DNA of 64,000 bases from an uncultured Lactobacillus sp. (lineage in GTDB: Bacteria; Bacillota; Bacilli; Lactobacillales; Lactobacillaceae): the NCBI RefSeq assembly GCF_945290125.1, contig NZ_CALYQV010000001.1:1-64000 (forward strand). Reading direction: 5' to 3'. The translations under genes were made by a program, and so were the position numbers. The notes beneath the pieces are model-generated. The model had not been told where the DNA came from. It made no database searches and worked only from the letters and a program-made list of their open reading frames with translations. Numbering within the stretch: the stretch's first letter is position 1; each line of letters begins with the position of its first letter. Below, piece after piece: positions 47,231 through 56,507 of this stretch.

Positions 47231-49690
47231 ATGGCAACAAAAGAACGAATTCGTGAAATGCCGCTTGAGCAGGTCATGGGTGAACGTTTTGGAAGATATT
47301 CCAAATACATTATTCAGGAGCGGGCCTTACCGGATATTCGTGACGGGTTAAAACCTGTGCAAAGAAGAATCCTTTATGCCATGTTCCTGGATAACAATAC
47401 TTATGACAAACCATTTAAAAAAGCAGCTAAAGCTGTGGGTAATATTATGGGTAATTTTCATCCTCATGGTGACAGTTCAATTTATGGTGCTTTAGTTCAC
47501 CTTTCGCAAGATTGGAAAATGCGTGAACCTTTAATTGAAATGCATGGTAATAATGGCTCAATGGACGGTGATGGCCCCGCAGCTATGCGTTATACTGAGT
47601 CTCGTTTGAGTAAGATATCCAACATGTTGTTGCAAGATATTGATAAAAACACAGTTAATATGGTTCTGAACTTTGACGATACTGAATATGAGCCGACTGT
47701 TTTACCCGTACGTTTTCCTAATTTACTAGTTAATGGTTCTACAGGTATTTCAGCGGGCTATGCTACAGAAATTCCGCCACATAATTTAACCGAAGTAATT
47801 GATGCGACTATCTATTTGCTAAAAAATCCTAATGCCACTCTTAGCGATCTGATGCAATTTGTCAAAGGTCCTGATTTTCCAACTGGAGCAATCGTTCTGG
47901 GCAAAAAAGGCTTACGTGAAGCTTATGAGACAGGTCGTGGCCGGATACAGGTAAGAGCTAAAACTTTTATCCAGGAAATAAGAGGGCACCGGGAAGAAAT
48001 TGTAATTACGGAAATTCCTTTTGCTGTTAATAAAGCCCTGTTAGTTAAGAAAATGGATGAAATTCGTCTCAACAGAGAAATTGATGGTATAGCTGAGGTG
48101 CGGGATGAAACAGACCGTCACGGTTTGTCCATTGTAGTTGAATTGAAAAAGGGTGCCGATGCACAAAATATTTTAAACTACCTGTTTAAAAATACTGAAT
48201 TACAGGTTTCCTATAATTTCAATATGGTTGCTATTGATCATATGACACCAATGCAGGTTGGTTTAAAGCATATTTTGTCCTCATACTTAGAACATGAAAA
48301 AGTAGTAGTTACCAAAAGAACAAAATATGATTTAAATAAAGCTGAAGAACGTCTGGAAATTATTCAGGGCTTGATTCATGCTATGGACATTTTAGATCAA
48401 GTTATCAAAGTCATTCGCGCATCAAAAAATAAGGTAGAAGCTAAGAAAAATTTGTCCAGTGAATTTAATTTTTCAGCTCGACAAGCAGAAGCAATTGTTT
48501 CTTTGCAATTATATAGACTTACCAATACCGATATAGATGCCTTAGTTAAAGAGCAAACTGAACTAAATGAGAAGATAGCCCGTTTTAAAGAGCTTTTATC
48601 TAATAACAAAACTTTAGAAAAAGAAATAGTTAAAGAACTATCAATTGTTAAAAAAGAATTTGGTAATCCAAGAAGGACCGAGATTTCTTCTGAAAATGCT
48701 AAGATTCAAATTGATGAAAAAGCTCTAGTAGCTGATGAACAGGTACGTGTATTAATAAGTCGTGATGGCTACCTCAAAAGATCTTCTATTCGTTCATGGC
48801 AGTCAAGTGATGATGAGGATAATGGCCTGCCAAGCGGGGATGATGTGGTATTTGAAAAAACAGTATCTACTTTAACCAATCTATACCTTTTTACCAGTCG
48901 AGGAAATGTTATTTATCGTCCGGTAAATGAACTAGTTGAGGCAAAGTGGAAGGAAACAGGTCAGCATTTGTCTCAAGAAATTGGTTTAAATGATGATGAA
49001 AACATTATTCGTGTGTTTGACTTCGACAGCTTAAACCAAAATGTCAACTTTTTACTTGCCACCAACGATGGCTATATCAAACAACTACAATTAAGTAATT
49101 TGCAACCAACAAGGACTTATCATTCACGAGCAATTACAGCGATGAAAATGAAAAAGCCAGACAGTAGGGTTGTCCGCGTTGATTTAGTTAAGAATAACAG
49201 TAATGACGAAATAATTTTATTTACTCACAACGCATATGCTATTCGCTATAATTTGGCAGAAATTCCTGAATCTGGAGCCAAGTCGTTTGGAGTAAAGTCT
49301 GTCAATCTTAAGTCTTCGGACTATGTCATTTCATATATATTAATAAATCCTAATTATCTTAACTTGGTTCATGTTGGAATAATTACGCAAAGAGGTGCGT
49401 TTAAACAATTTAAAGCTGATTTGGTAAATAAAGTATCACGCGCCAAACGAGGGGTACTTGTATTAAGAGAACTTAAAACTAAGCCGCACCGCATTGTTGC
49501 GGTTACGTCTTATGGGCAAGACCATACTCTGATTGTAACCACTACGAGTAAAAGGCACATAAAGGTCTTAACTAGTGATTATCCGTTAGGCGACAGATAC
49601 TCAAATGGTTCATTTGTCATTGATACTACTAGTGATGGAGAACCAGTTAATATAAGACTAAGTAGACCATCAAGCAATAATAAATTTTAG
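47231..49690 (+). CDS. parC: DNA topoisomerase IV subunit A
   Basis: ParC cuts and rejoins DNA in topoisomerase IV. The 819-residue protein has the catalytic Tyr121 in AAMRYTESRL, the quinolone-determining stretch HPHGDSSIYGAL (78-88 region), a coiled-coil tower and a C-terminal beta-pinwheel. At the position of E. coli Glu84, a common quinolone-resistance site, it has Gly86. It follows parE by 15 bases with GAGG as ribosome-binding site, forming a two-gene operon. Confidence 0.95.
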   Translation: MATKERIREMPLEQVMGERFGRYSKYIIQERALPDIRDGLKPVQRRILYAMFLDNNTYDKPFKKAAKAVGNIMGNFHPHGDSSIYGALVHLSQDWKMREPLIEMHGNNGSMDGDGPAAMRYTESRLSKISNMLLQDIDKNTVNMVLNFDDTEYEPTVLPVRFPNLLVNGSTGISAGYATEIPPHNLTEVIDATIYLLKNPNATLSDLMQFVKGPDFPTGAIVLGKKGLREAYETGRGRIQVRAKTFIQEIRGHREEIVITEIPFAVNKALLVKKMDEIRLNREIDGIAEVRDETDRHGLSIVVELKKGADAQNILNYLFKNTELQVSYNFNMVAIDHMTPMQVGLKHILSSYLEHEKVVVTKRTKYDLNKAEERLEIIQGLIHAMDILDQVIKVIRASKNKVEAKKNLSSEFNFSARQAEAIVSLQLYRLTNTDIDALVKEQTELNEKIARFKELLSNNKTLEKEIVKELSIVKKEFGNPRRTEISSENAKIQIDEKALVADEQVRVLISRDGYLKRSSIRSWQSSDDEDNGLPSGDDVVFEKTVSTLTNLYLFTSRGNVIYRPVNELVEAKWKETGQHLSQEIGLNDDENIIRVFDFDSLNQNVNFLLATNDGYIKQLQLSNLQPTRTYHSRAITAMKMKKPDSRVVRVDLVKNNSNDEIILFTHNAYAIRYNLAEIPESGAKSFGVKSVNLKSSDYVISYILINPNYLNLVHVGIITQRGAFKQFKADLVNKVSRAKRGVLVLRELKTKPHRIVAVTSYGQDHTLIVTTTSKRHIKVLTSDYPLGDRYSNGSFVIDTTSDGEPVNIRLSRPSSNNKF

Positions 49691-49823
49691 TTTATTTAAT
49701 GATATCAATAAATTGTGAAAGTGCTTTATTGAATTACAATAATACTTTGACACAAAGGGGTTTTTGATTGATAATAGCATATATATAGAGCCATATTATT
49801 GTTAAGATAGAAGGAATAATTTT

Positions 49824-50759
49824 ATGCCTAAAACAGATACAATACTCTCAACCAAGTCCTTACATTATTTTTTGCAATTAATTGATACTATGAATTATAC
49901 CCAGGCAGCTCAGATCCTGGGCATTACTCAACCGGCTTTAACTCAACAAATTAAGAAAATCGAGCATGCAATTGGAACACCGCTATTCGGGCAAATGGGC
50001 AAAAAGCTTTACCTAACGGAAGCGGGTAAGCAATTGCAAACTGGAGCGATCCAATTGCTTGGAACCATTAATTCTGTGGTTAGTGATATTCAAGAATTTA
50101 CTCAGGCTGATAAGGGTAATATTGCAATTGGTGTTTTAGAAAGTGTTGACTCTGATCTTCTCAGACGGTTTTTGATTGAGTTTAACCAAAAGTTTCCGCA
50201 TATTACCATTAGTGTCTCTTATTTTAACCGTAAAGATTTTTGGTATAATCTTGATAACAATTTAATTGATTTAGGGTTACTTTATGTTCCTGAAACTGCT
50301 AAGAAAAGTCAATCCAATATACAAAATCAATATGAACAAATGAAAGTCACACAAGAGAGATTGACAATCTTGACACATAATTCTGATTTTGAGGCAAAAA
50401 AGGCATACCCAGTTTCCAAATTTTTAGGGAAAAATTGGGTACTTTATCCAGATGGTTTTTACTTAACTCAATTGTTAAAAGATAAATTAGGCTCTAAGTT
50501 AAATGCTAAAAACGGGTTAAATGTTCCCTTAACCTTTACTTCAACCAAGCAAGTAGTTGATACTGCTGAGGAAACTGATTATGATACAGTTGTAAGTAAA
50601 TCATATTATCAGCTCCACCAAGGCGAAATTGATTTAAAACCAGTATTTTTAAAAGGTGTCGCAAAATTTACAACATCAATTATTTATCGCAAGGGTAAGA
50701 AAGAGGTTCCACGGATTGAAAACTTTTTGGCCGAATTTAAAAAATTTTTGAAAGTATAA
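49824..50759 (+). CDS. LysR-family transcriptional regulator
   Basis: The 311-residue protein has an N-terminal winged HTH (NYTQAAQILGITQPALTQQIKKIEHAIGTPLFGQMGKKLYLTEAG split over residues 24-70) and a periplasmic-binding-like effector domain. The target and ligand are unknown. It is a single gene between parC and ppaC on the same strand. The bases 49691-49823 before it contain T-rich sequence and a possible promoter, but I see no other gene. Confidence 0.9.
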   Translation: MPKTDTILSTKSLHYFLQLIDTMNYTQAAQILGITQPALTQQIKKIEHAIGTPLFGQMGKKLYLTEAGKQLQTGAIQLLGTINSVVSDIQEFTQADKGNIAIGVLESVDSDLLRRFLIEFNQKFPHITISVSYFNRKDFWYNLDNNLIDLGLLYVPETAKKSQSNIQNQYEQMKVTQERLTILTHNSDFEAKKAYPVSKFLGKNWVLYPDGFYLTQLLKDKLGSKLNAKNGLNVPLTFTSTKQVVDTAEETDYDTVVSKSYYQLHQGEIDLKPVFLKGVAKFTTSIIYRKGKKEVPRIENFLAEFKKFLKV

Positions 50760-50890
50760 TTCATCTTGCAGTCAATAAGACATAATCTCAATTATTTAAA
50801 CTAAAATTTAAATTTTTTCTGGGAAGAAAAGGATTTATTAGGTAAACTAGAAGATAAGTATAAAATTTAAAAGAAACAGGGGAAAGTTAA

Positions 50891-51823
50891 ATGGAAAAAG
50901 AATTAGTTTTTGGTCATCAAAATCCAGATACAGATGCCATAGGAACAGCGATTGCATATTCATATTTGCAAAATAAATTAGGTTATGATACAGAAGCAGT
51001 TGCGTTAGGTGAACCTAACGATGAAACAGCTTTTGCCTTAAAGAAATTTGGTTTTGAAGAAGCGCCAAGAGTTATTAAAACAGCTGCTAATGAAGTGAAT
51101 AAGGTAATGCTTGTTGATCATAACGAACCGCAGCAAAGCGTTTCCGATATTGATAAAGTAACTGTAACTCATGTTGTTGACCATCATAGAATTATGAATT
51201 TTAATACAAGTACGCCTCTGTTTTATCTTGCAGAACCTGTAGGTTGTACTAGTACAATTATGTATGGACTGTACAAGCATTTTAAGGTGGAAATTCCCGA
51301 AAATATTGCAGGAATTATGCTCTCTGCAATAATATCAGACACATTATTGTTAAAATCGCCAACTACTACTGAGAGAGATAAAAAGGCTGTTCAGGAACTT
51401 GCAGAAATTGCTAATGTGGATTACCAGAAATATGGTTTGGAAGAACTAAAGGCTGGAACCAATATAGCAAGTAAATCAGAAGAAGAATTAATTGATCTAG
51501 ATGCTAAATCCTTTGATTTAAATGGTAAGAATGTTCGGGTTGCTCAAATCAATGTAGTTGACTTACCAGAGGCTTTGGAACGAAAAGAAACTTTCTTAAA
51601 GACAATGAAAGACTCTGCAAAGTCTGAAGGTTATGATTTATTTATGCTGCTTATAACTAATGTACTTGACTCAGATTCAACTGCATTAGTTATAGGTTCA
51701 GATGAAGCTTTGACTTCATTTGAAAAGGCATTTGGTGAGGTGAAGGATTCTGAAATAAGCTTACCTGGAGTTGTTTCAAGAAAGAAGCAAGTTGTGCCAC
51801 CATTAACTGAAGCTTTTAAGTAA
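50891..51823 (+). CDS. ppaC: Manganese-dependent inorganic pyrophosphatase
   Basis: This DHH-family enzyme hydrolyses pyrophosphate and drives biosynthesis. The 310-residue protein has all the metal motifs: GHQNPDTDA (His9, Asp13, Asp15), VDHNE, DHHR, and the C-terminal [10 protein letters not shown] substrate-binding motif. The ATG at 50891 follows CAGGGGAAAG. It is the last plus-strand housekeeping gene before the presumed terminus and ends at a strong bidirectional terminator. Confidence 0.97.
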   Translation: MEKELVFGHQNPDTDAIGTAIAYSYLQNKLGYDTEAVALGEPNDETAFALKKFGFEEAPRVIKTAANEVNKVMLVDHNEPQQSVSDIDKVTVTHVVDHHRIMNFNTSTPLFYLAEPVGCTSTIMYGLYKHFKVEIPENIAGIMLSAIISDTLLLKSPTTTERDKKAVQELAEIANVDYQKYGLEELKAGTNIASKSEEELIDLDAKSFDLNGKNVRVAQINVVDLPEALERKETFLKTMKDSAKSEGYDLFMLLITNVLDSDSTALVIGSDEALTSFEKAFGEVKDSEISLPGVVSRKKQVVPPLTEAFK

Positions 51824-51826
51824 TTT

Positions 51827-51863
51827 AAAAACACGAAATAGATCTTCTCTATTTCGTGTTTTT
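51827..51863. terminator. Bidirectional terminator between ppaC and the XRE regulator
   Basis: A perfect 15-bp stem (51827-51841 with 51849-51863) with a 7-base loop lies between convergent genes; its T-run continues into the XRE gene's last bases. Confidence 0.92.
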
Positions 51864-52223
51864 TTAATCTTTATTAATTTCCTTAGCCAAAATGATGAAT
51901 GATTTGCATACTCTTTCAGCTTTATCAGGTGACATTTTTCTAAGTTCATTAAGAACCTTCTTAATAAATACTGGAGTATTATCTTGATGATTTTCAACTT
52001 TAACTTCTTTAAAGCGGTAGGCATTCATGATAATATCCGGTGTAGTTGTATTTAAGGCTCTGGCAATGGAGTCAAGCTTTTGAATACTAATATTTTGATT
52101 TTTGGTACGCTCAAGACGGGAAATAAAATTAACCGACAAATCGCTTAATTCAGCGAGATCCTCCTGGGTTAATTTCTGTTCACGTCGCCTGCGACATATT
52201 TCTTTTCCTAAATTTATACTCAT
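51864..52223 (-). CDS. XRE-family HTH transcriptional regulator
   Basis: The 119-residue protein has an N-terminal HTH_3 domain (about 6-62: REQKLTQEDLAELSDLSVNFISRLER) and a short C-terminal helical tail of unknown role. It lacks a peptidase or sensor domain. A GAAAGGG ribosome-binding site precedes the ATG. A palindrome overlapping its presumed promoter suggests autoregulation. It is the last recognisable gene left of the dif-containing gap. Possible relics of a mobile element cannot be excluded. Confidence 0.85.
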   Translation of the reverse strand: MSINLGKEICRRRREQKLTQEDLAELSDLSVNFISRLERTKNQNISIQKLDSIARALNTTTPDIIMNAYRFKEVKVENHQDNTPVFIKKVLNELRKMSPDKAERVCKSFIILAKEINKD

Positions 52224-52259
52224 GGAATAAATTCAACCCTTTCAAAAAAATAATTCCAT

Positions 52260-52288
52260 ATTCTATAATAACAGATTAATTATAGAAT
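52260..52288 (-). promoter_or_regulatory. Palindromic operator/promoter upstream of the XRE regulator
   Basis: Perfect inverted 10-mers ATTCTATAAT and ATTATAGAAT (52260-52269 and 52279-52288) are separated by 9 bases. Each arm contains a TATAAT, the minus-strand one at 52284-52279 standing about 55 bases before the XRE start. This is the usual shape of an operator bound by an XRE repressor over its own promoter. Confidence 0.5.
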
Positions 52289-52417
52289 TAAACATTAAAA
52301 TAAAAAAATAATGAATAAAACACTTGCTTTTAGCAAAATTAAACTCAAACTAAATGTTTTAAACTATACTCCACATAGTATTGTAAGCTATTTTTTTGGA
52401 AAATAAAATAAAAAAGC

Positions 52418-52540
52418 ACCAATTAATAACCCTAAAGTGAAAAAGGAAAGAGTGGAAAATATTATATCATAGGGTGCATTCGCTTGCCAGGGTTGGAAAT
52501 AGAAAGGCACGGGTTTAAAAAAAGAGGGCAATTAATTGGT
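52418..52540 (+). ncRNA. Candidate structured RNA or decayed gene
   Basis: A perfect 10-bp stem ACCAATTAAT/ATTAATTGGT (52418-52427 with 52531-52540) closes a 123-base element that is clearly richer in G and C than its surroundings. Inside, AACCCT (52428-52433) can pair with any of three G-rich segments near 52471, 52489 and 52510, and TGCC (52485-52488) can pair with GGCA (52506-52509). A TATACT (52365-52370) lies upstream. The same bases also read as a short open frame without a start (52436-52558). I cannot name a known RNA family. Confidence 0.3.
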
Positions 52541-52840
52541 TTATATATTTATCAAGCTTAAAAAGCGCTTTTATTTATATTTTTCCATATTTAAGCTATT
52601 TATTTTGAATATAAAAATTAATAGCGTATAGTTTAACTTTATTTTGGGGTAGTATTTTATAACTGTTCGGGTAATTCTTATATTGTAAATTAAAATTAAA
52701 ACTGAAATTTCTATCTAAATAATAAAAAATATCACTGTCTGTCTTTATCAGAAATTTTCTAGTAAATTTTGAATATAAAGTAATTTTTGCTTTGATTCAA
52801 GTGGGTGATTTGTTTTTGAGATATTTCAGCATAGTACATC

Positions 52841-52924
<84 letters not shown>

Positions 52925-53705
52925 TAAAAGTTTTAAACTAAATATTTTTAATGCTCACACAAGTATTTAGAGCCTTTTAAAATTCAAAAACCGCATAACT
53001 GATCATTTGATAGCAATTAATTACCTCAGTATTAGTCAAAATTTTCTTACATAGACAGACAGATTTTCAAATTTGAACTCCAAAAATTTAATATTGAAAC
53101 AACTAGTCTAACTTATAAAAGTCTAAGTATTGAGTATGAATCGTTAGTGTAAAAGTGTATGTTTAGCGCTTTTTGATTTGTATAAATTAAAAAAGTGTGT
53201 GAATTACTAGGAATAGCACTTTTACCTCACTGTTGTTTTTATTGTTTTCATTAAAATTATTGTTTTAACGAAAGCAATAAGGAAAAATATAAGAAAAAAA
53301 TTTAAACTTATTAGGCTCTAAAGCTTGCAAATTTAGCGATTAATAATCAAGTTTTAAACTAGAGATATTAAGTTTTTATTATAAATATGTTGTTAATGGT
53401 TATAATTTAAAAATGAAGCTATTTCCCCTCTTTAAAGTACGCTACAACTAACAGCCTAGCTCTAATTACTTGAATTTCTCTACTAATGCCCCAAGTTTGA
53501 TATGAATACTATATTTTATCAATAAATTATTAGATCTAAACAAGTAAATAATATTTATCAATCATCCTCTTAATTTTCAGCAAATTAAGCTACAGTTCAA
53601 TAATTCATGCGCTAAATTCATTTGAGAGACTGCCTATTTGTTTTCCCTCTCTTATTTAGGATAAACTAAGAATAAAAAAGACAAACATACATTCTGGTTT
53701 TGCTA

Positions 53706-53738
53706 TATAATAAAATACATAATTATTTCAATCAGGAG
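53706..53738 (+). promoter_or_regulatory. -10 element and ribosome-binding site of the xerS-like gene
   Basis: TATAAT at 53706-53711 lies 38 bases before the GTG start at 53750, and AGGAG at 53734-53738 stands 11 bases before it. No good -35 is visible. Confidence 0.45.
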
Positions 53739-53749
53739 AATTTTGCTAC

Positions 53750-54835
53750 GTGGAAACAAAAAAATACTTAGATCTAATCGATGATGAATTGAAGAAAATG
53801 CCGGATTTTGTTAAGGATTACAACTTTGGCACCAATCATTCTCTGGCAACATCTTATCAATATTTAACAGAAATCAGACGCTTTTTTGATTGGCTGCGTC
53901 AAGAAGGCATTTCGCCAGCAGAAAGTAATCAAAAAGTTGAAACAGAAACTTTGGCTAAACTTCAGCGCAATGATATTATGCTGTACATTAATTATTTAGG
54001 CCATGTCAAAAATAAGCAAGGTAATCTTAACTCCCCCACTACCATCAATCGCTCCATAAATGCGTTAAGGTCTTTGTTTAAGTTTTTAACCATTACTGCT
54101 GATAATATTAATGGTCAGCCATATTTTGAACGAAACGTAATGCTTAAAATTGATTCCCTCAATAATACTAAAACGCTAAATTACCGTGCACACGTCCTTG
54201 AATCACACATGTATACCGGTAAATTAAAGTATCAGTTTCTAGACTTTATTGATACTAAATATGAACTTCAATGCAATAAACATGCTCTACCTGGTTTTAA
54301 AATTAATAAAGAACGTGATATGGCAATTATTGCTTTAATTTTGGGAACAGGGATCAGGGTTTCAGAATGCGCAGGAATTGATGTTTCTGACATTAATTTT
54401 AGAAAAGCTACGTTAGACGTAACACGTAAAGGTGGTCAAAGAGACAGCGTTCCAATTGCCGAATGGACAATAATTTATATCAAAGAATATAAAAAGATTC
54501 GCAAGGAACGTTATTCAGCCTCAAAAAAAGATTCAGCATTCTTTCTTACACGGTGGCACAATAAAACAAGAAGGATTACTGCCAGTGCAATTGAAAAGAT
54601 GGTCAATAAATATTCAGCTGCCTTTGGACATCCACTAACCCCTCATAAATTGCGCCATACTGTAGCTTCTGAATTATATGGTGTGACTAAAGACCAGGTT
54701 TTGGTTGCCCAACAGCTGGGACAAAAAGGAACTTCAGCAACTGATTTATATACTCACGTTGATCAAAAAAAGCAAAGAGCCGCATTGAATGAGATTACTG
54801 AAGCTGATAAAAATAATAGTAAAAAACAAGCATAA
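53750..54835 (+). CDS. xerS: XerS-like site-specific tyrosine recombinase
   Basis: The 361-residue protein resembles XerS, the single recombinase that serves chromosome resolution in streptococci and lactococci. It has the long N domain with MPDFVKDY and the YQYLTEIRRFFDWL motif, and a C-terminal catalytic domain with Arg203 (GTGIRVSEC), Lys227 (RKGGQRDS), His299-x2-Arg302 (HKLRHT) and Tyr334 (TDLYTH). At the usual His/Trp position it has Gln325 (LGQKG). The start is GTG 53750. It lies 870 bp from a XerCD-type dif although XerC and XerD are also encoded here. Its own target site is not established. Confidence 0.85.
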   Translation: METKKYLDLIDDELKKMPDFVKDYNFGTNHSLATSYQYLTEIRRFFDWLRQEGISPAESNQKVETETLAKLQRNDIMLYINYLGHVKNKQGNLNSPTTINRSINALRSLFKFLTITADNINGQPYFERNVMLKIDSLNNTKTLNYRAHVLESHMYTGKLKYQFLDFIDTKYELQCNKHALPGFKINKERDMAIIALILGTGIRVSECAGIDVSDINFRKATLDVTRKGGQRDSVPIAEWTIIYIKEYKKIRKERYSASKKDSAFFLTRWHNKTRRITASAIEKMVNKYSAAFGHPLTPHKLRHTVASELYGVTKDQVLVAQQLGQKGTSATDLYTHVDQKKQRAALNEITEADKNNSKKQA

Positions 54836-54850
54836 TAGTGCTTGCTTTTT
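54827..54850 (+). terminator. Terminator of the xerS-like gene
   Basis: CAAGCA pairs with TGCTTG (54827-54832 with 54839-54844) around a loop that contains the xerS stop codon; CTTTTT follows. Confidence 0.7.
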
Positions 54851-54854
54851 ACTA

Positions 54855-55492
54855 TTATTCGAATCTGGTCTGCCAATTAGAACTTTTATTAGCCTCAAAG
54901 CACATTTTTATTTCTGCTAGAGAGTTTCTGGGTACTGACAAAGGTGGCAGATTTATCAAAGTCAAAAAATGAACATCTTTCAGTTTCAGTATTTTTGACA
55001 AACTTTCCCTCCTAAATCTCTGCAGAGAAAAATAACGTTACATACGTTAATTGCTCGCTCAACGCGCTTATTATCGTAAACGTTAGTTGAATGGTTATTT
55101 ACAGCAATGATTTGCTGAACAGCAATTTTATGTCCAGATTCTTCTTCCGCCTCTTTTATACAATTTTCTTTTACTGTAATATTTGGTTCACACCACCCGC
55201 CTGGCATTGACCATAAATTGTCGGTAGATTCTTTTACCAACAAAATTTTTTGATCATTAAAAATTGCTGCTCTGGTAGAAACCTTAGGTGTCTGATAGCC
55301 ATCTTCACTACTAAATAGCCCCTTGATCACATCAATTGGTTCACCAGTTTTAGCAGCCATCATCTTTGTTGCAATTTCTCTTATCTGTTGGTATCTTTCT
55401 CTGTCGAAACGATCGTGTCCATATTCGATGCCATCTTGAGCAATGCTTTGTAGTTCTACTGCCCACCTTGACAGTTGGTCTAATTTTTTCAT
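54855..55492 (-). pseudogene. NUDIX hydrolase, frameshifted near the C terminus
   Basis: The minus strand encodes a NUDIX hydrolase of the kind with a helical N-terminal domain (MKKLDQLSRWAVELQSIAQDG) and the NUDIX box at PGGWCEPN...IKEAEEESG. The open frame stops at 54986 after CRDLGGK. The missing end is readable in other frames: KFVKNTETERCSFFDFD after dropping one G from the GGAGGG run near 55020, then NLPPLSVPRNSLAEIKMCFEAN after dropping one A near 54960, ending at 54855. Two +1 insertions therefore break the gene. The ATG at 55492 has GAGG 6 nt upstream. Sequencing error in these runs is an alternative. Confidence 0.75.
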
Positions 55493-55513
55493 AAAAAGCC
55501 TCAATTCCTTAGC

Positions 55514-55542
55514 AAAAGAGCAACCTTTGAGAGGTTGCTCTT
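55514..55542 (-). terminator. Terminator of the second degV gene
   Basis: An 11-bp stem (55516-55526 with 55532-55542) is followed by TTTT on the minus strand, just after the degV stop and before the NUDIX gene. Confidence 0.85.
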
Positions 55543-56419
55543 ATTTTGTTAAATCGATTTTATCAATATCTATCATCCAGCCAATAGCAAAAGACTTTTC
55601 TCCTAAATGTGTCGCAATAACAGGACTAAACTTCGTTACTGAAATATTTTGCTTGGGAAACTTCTCCTTTAAAAACTTCTCTGCTTCTTCAACTTGACTT
55701 TTATCATTAGAATCAATGATAAAAAGTTTGATTTTGTCTTTATAAGGCAACTTATCAATCTTTTCCACTGTTAAACTCTTAATTTTGATAAAAGCCCGTT
55801 TCATAGACCGAATCTTATCAAATGCCACAATATCACCATCTTTAAAAGTAAGCAGTGGCTTGATGTTCAGCATGGATCCGATAAACGCAGTAGCATTGCT
55901 TAAACGACCTCCACGACTCAGATTTTTTAAATCGTTGACTACAAAAATCTCATCTATGGTAGATTTGATTTTATCTAATTTTGCCAGAATGGTATCAAGG
56001 TCAAGACCATTCTTTATCATTCTTGCTGCAGCCAAAACCAAATTTCCCTGCAAGCGAACTGTCATCCTTGTATCTATAGCATGTAGATTATATTTGGGAT
56101 TGTTTTCAGATATATTACAAAGCGTTTGATAAAATCCTGAAATTCCGCTTGATAGTGTAATTGCGATAATAGCCTCATAACCTTCTTCATGTAAGCGATC
56201 AAAAAGACGAATCAAATCACCGCTACTAGGTTGAGAAGTCTTAGGAAAATCAGCTCCTTCTCTTTGCATCTTAAAAAGCTGGTCAGAAGTAATATCAATA
56301 TTTTCTAAGTACTCTTTTTGACCTATGATTATGGGAATAGATATAACAATAATATTGTTTTTTTCCGCCTCTTGTTTTGTTATGGCGCTGGTACTATCAG
56401 TAACTAAAGCAATCTTCAT
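55541..56419 (-). CDS. DegV family fatty-acid-binding protein
   Basis: A second DegV/FakB-type protein of 292 residues, on the minus strand. It shows VTDSTSAIT at the N terminus, the KTSQPSSGDL loop, SSGISGFYQT, DTRMTVRLQG, NLSRGGRLSNATA and the THLGEKSFAIGW pocket end. Different FakB proteins prefer different fatty acids, so two copies in one window may reflect saturated and unsaturated specificity; that is inference. A MarR regulator lies directly upstream on the same strand, 88 bases away, and may control it. Confidence 0.9.
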   Translation of the reverse strand: MKIALVTDSTSAITKQEAEKNNIIVISIPIIIGQKEYLENIDITSDQLFKMQREGADFPKTSQPSSGDLIRLFDRLHEEGYEAIIAITLSSGISGFYQTLCNISENNPKYNLHAIDTRMTVRLQGNLVLAAARMIKNGLDLDTILAKLDKIKSTIDEIFVVNDLKNLSRGGRLSNATAFIGSMLNIKPLLTFKDGDIVAFDKIRSMKRAFIKIKSLTVEKIDKLPYKDKIKLFIIDSNDKSQVEEAEKFLKEKFPKQNISVTKFSPVIATHLGEKSFAIGWMIDIDKIDLTK

Positions 56420-56507
56420 CTAACTTACCTTTCGCTTTTGTCTGTACAACATACAAGAATTATAGCATAAAAAAATAAGTGTTTCGACCACCAACTAGAA
56501 GAACAAA

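Noticed and set aside
52470..52495. T-box-like segment (AGGGTGCATTCGC) in the terminus gap
   Set aside because: It lacks the following terminator, the specifier stem and any downstream aminoacyl-tRNA synthetase or amino acid gene.
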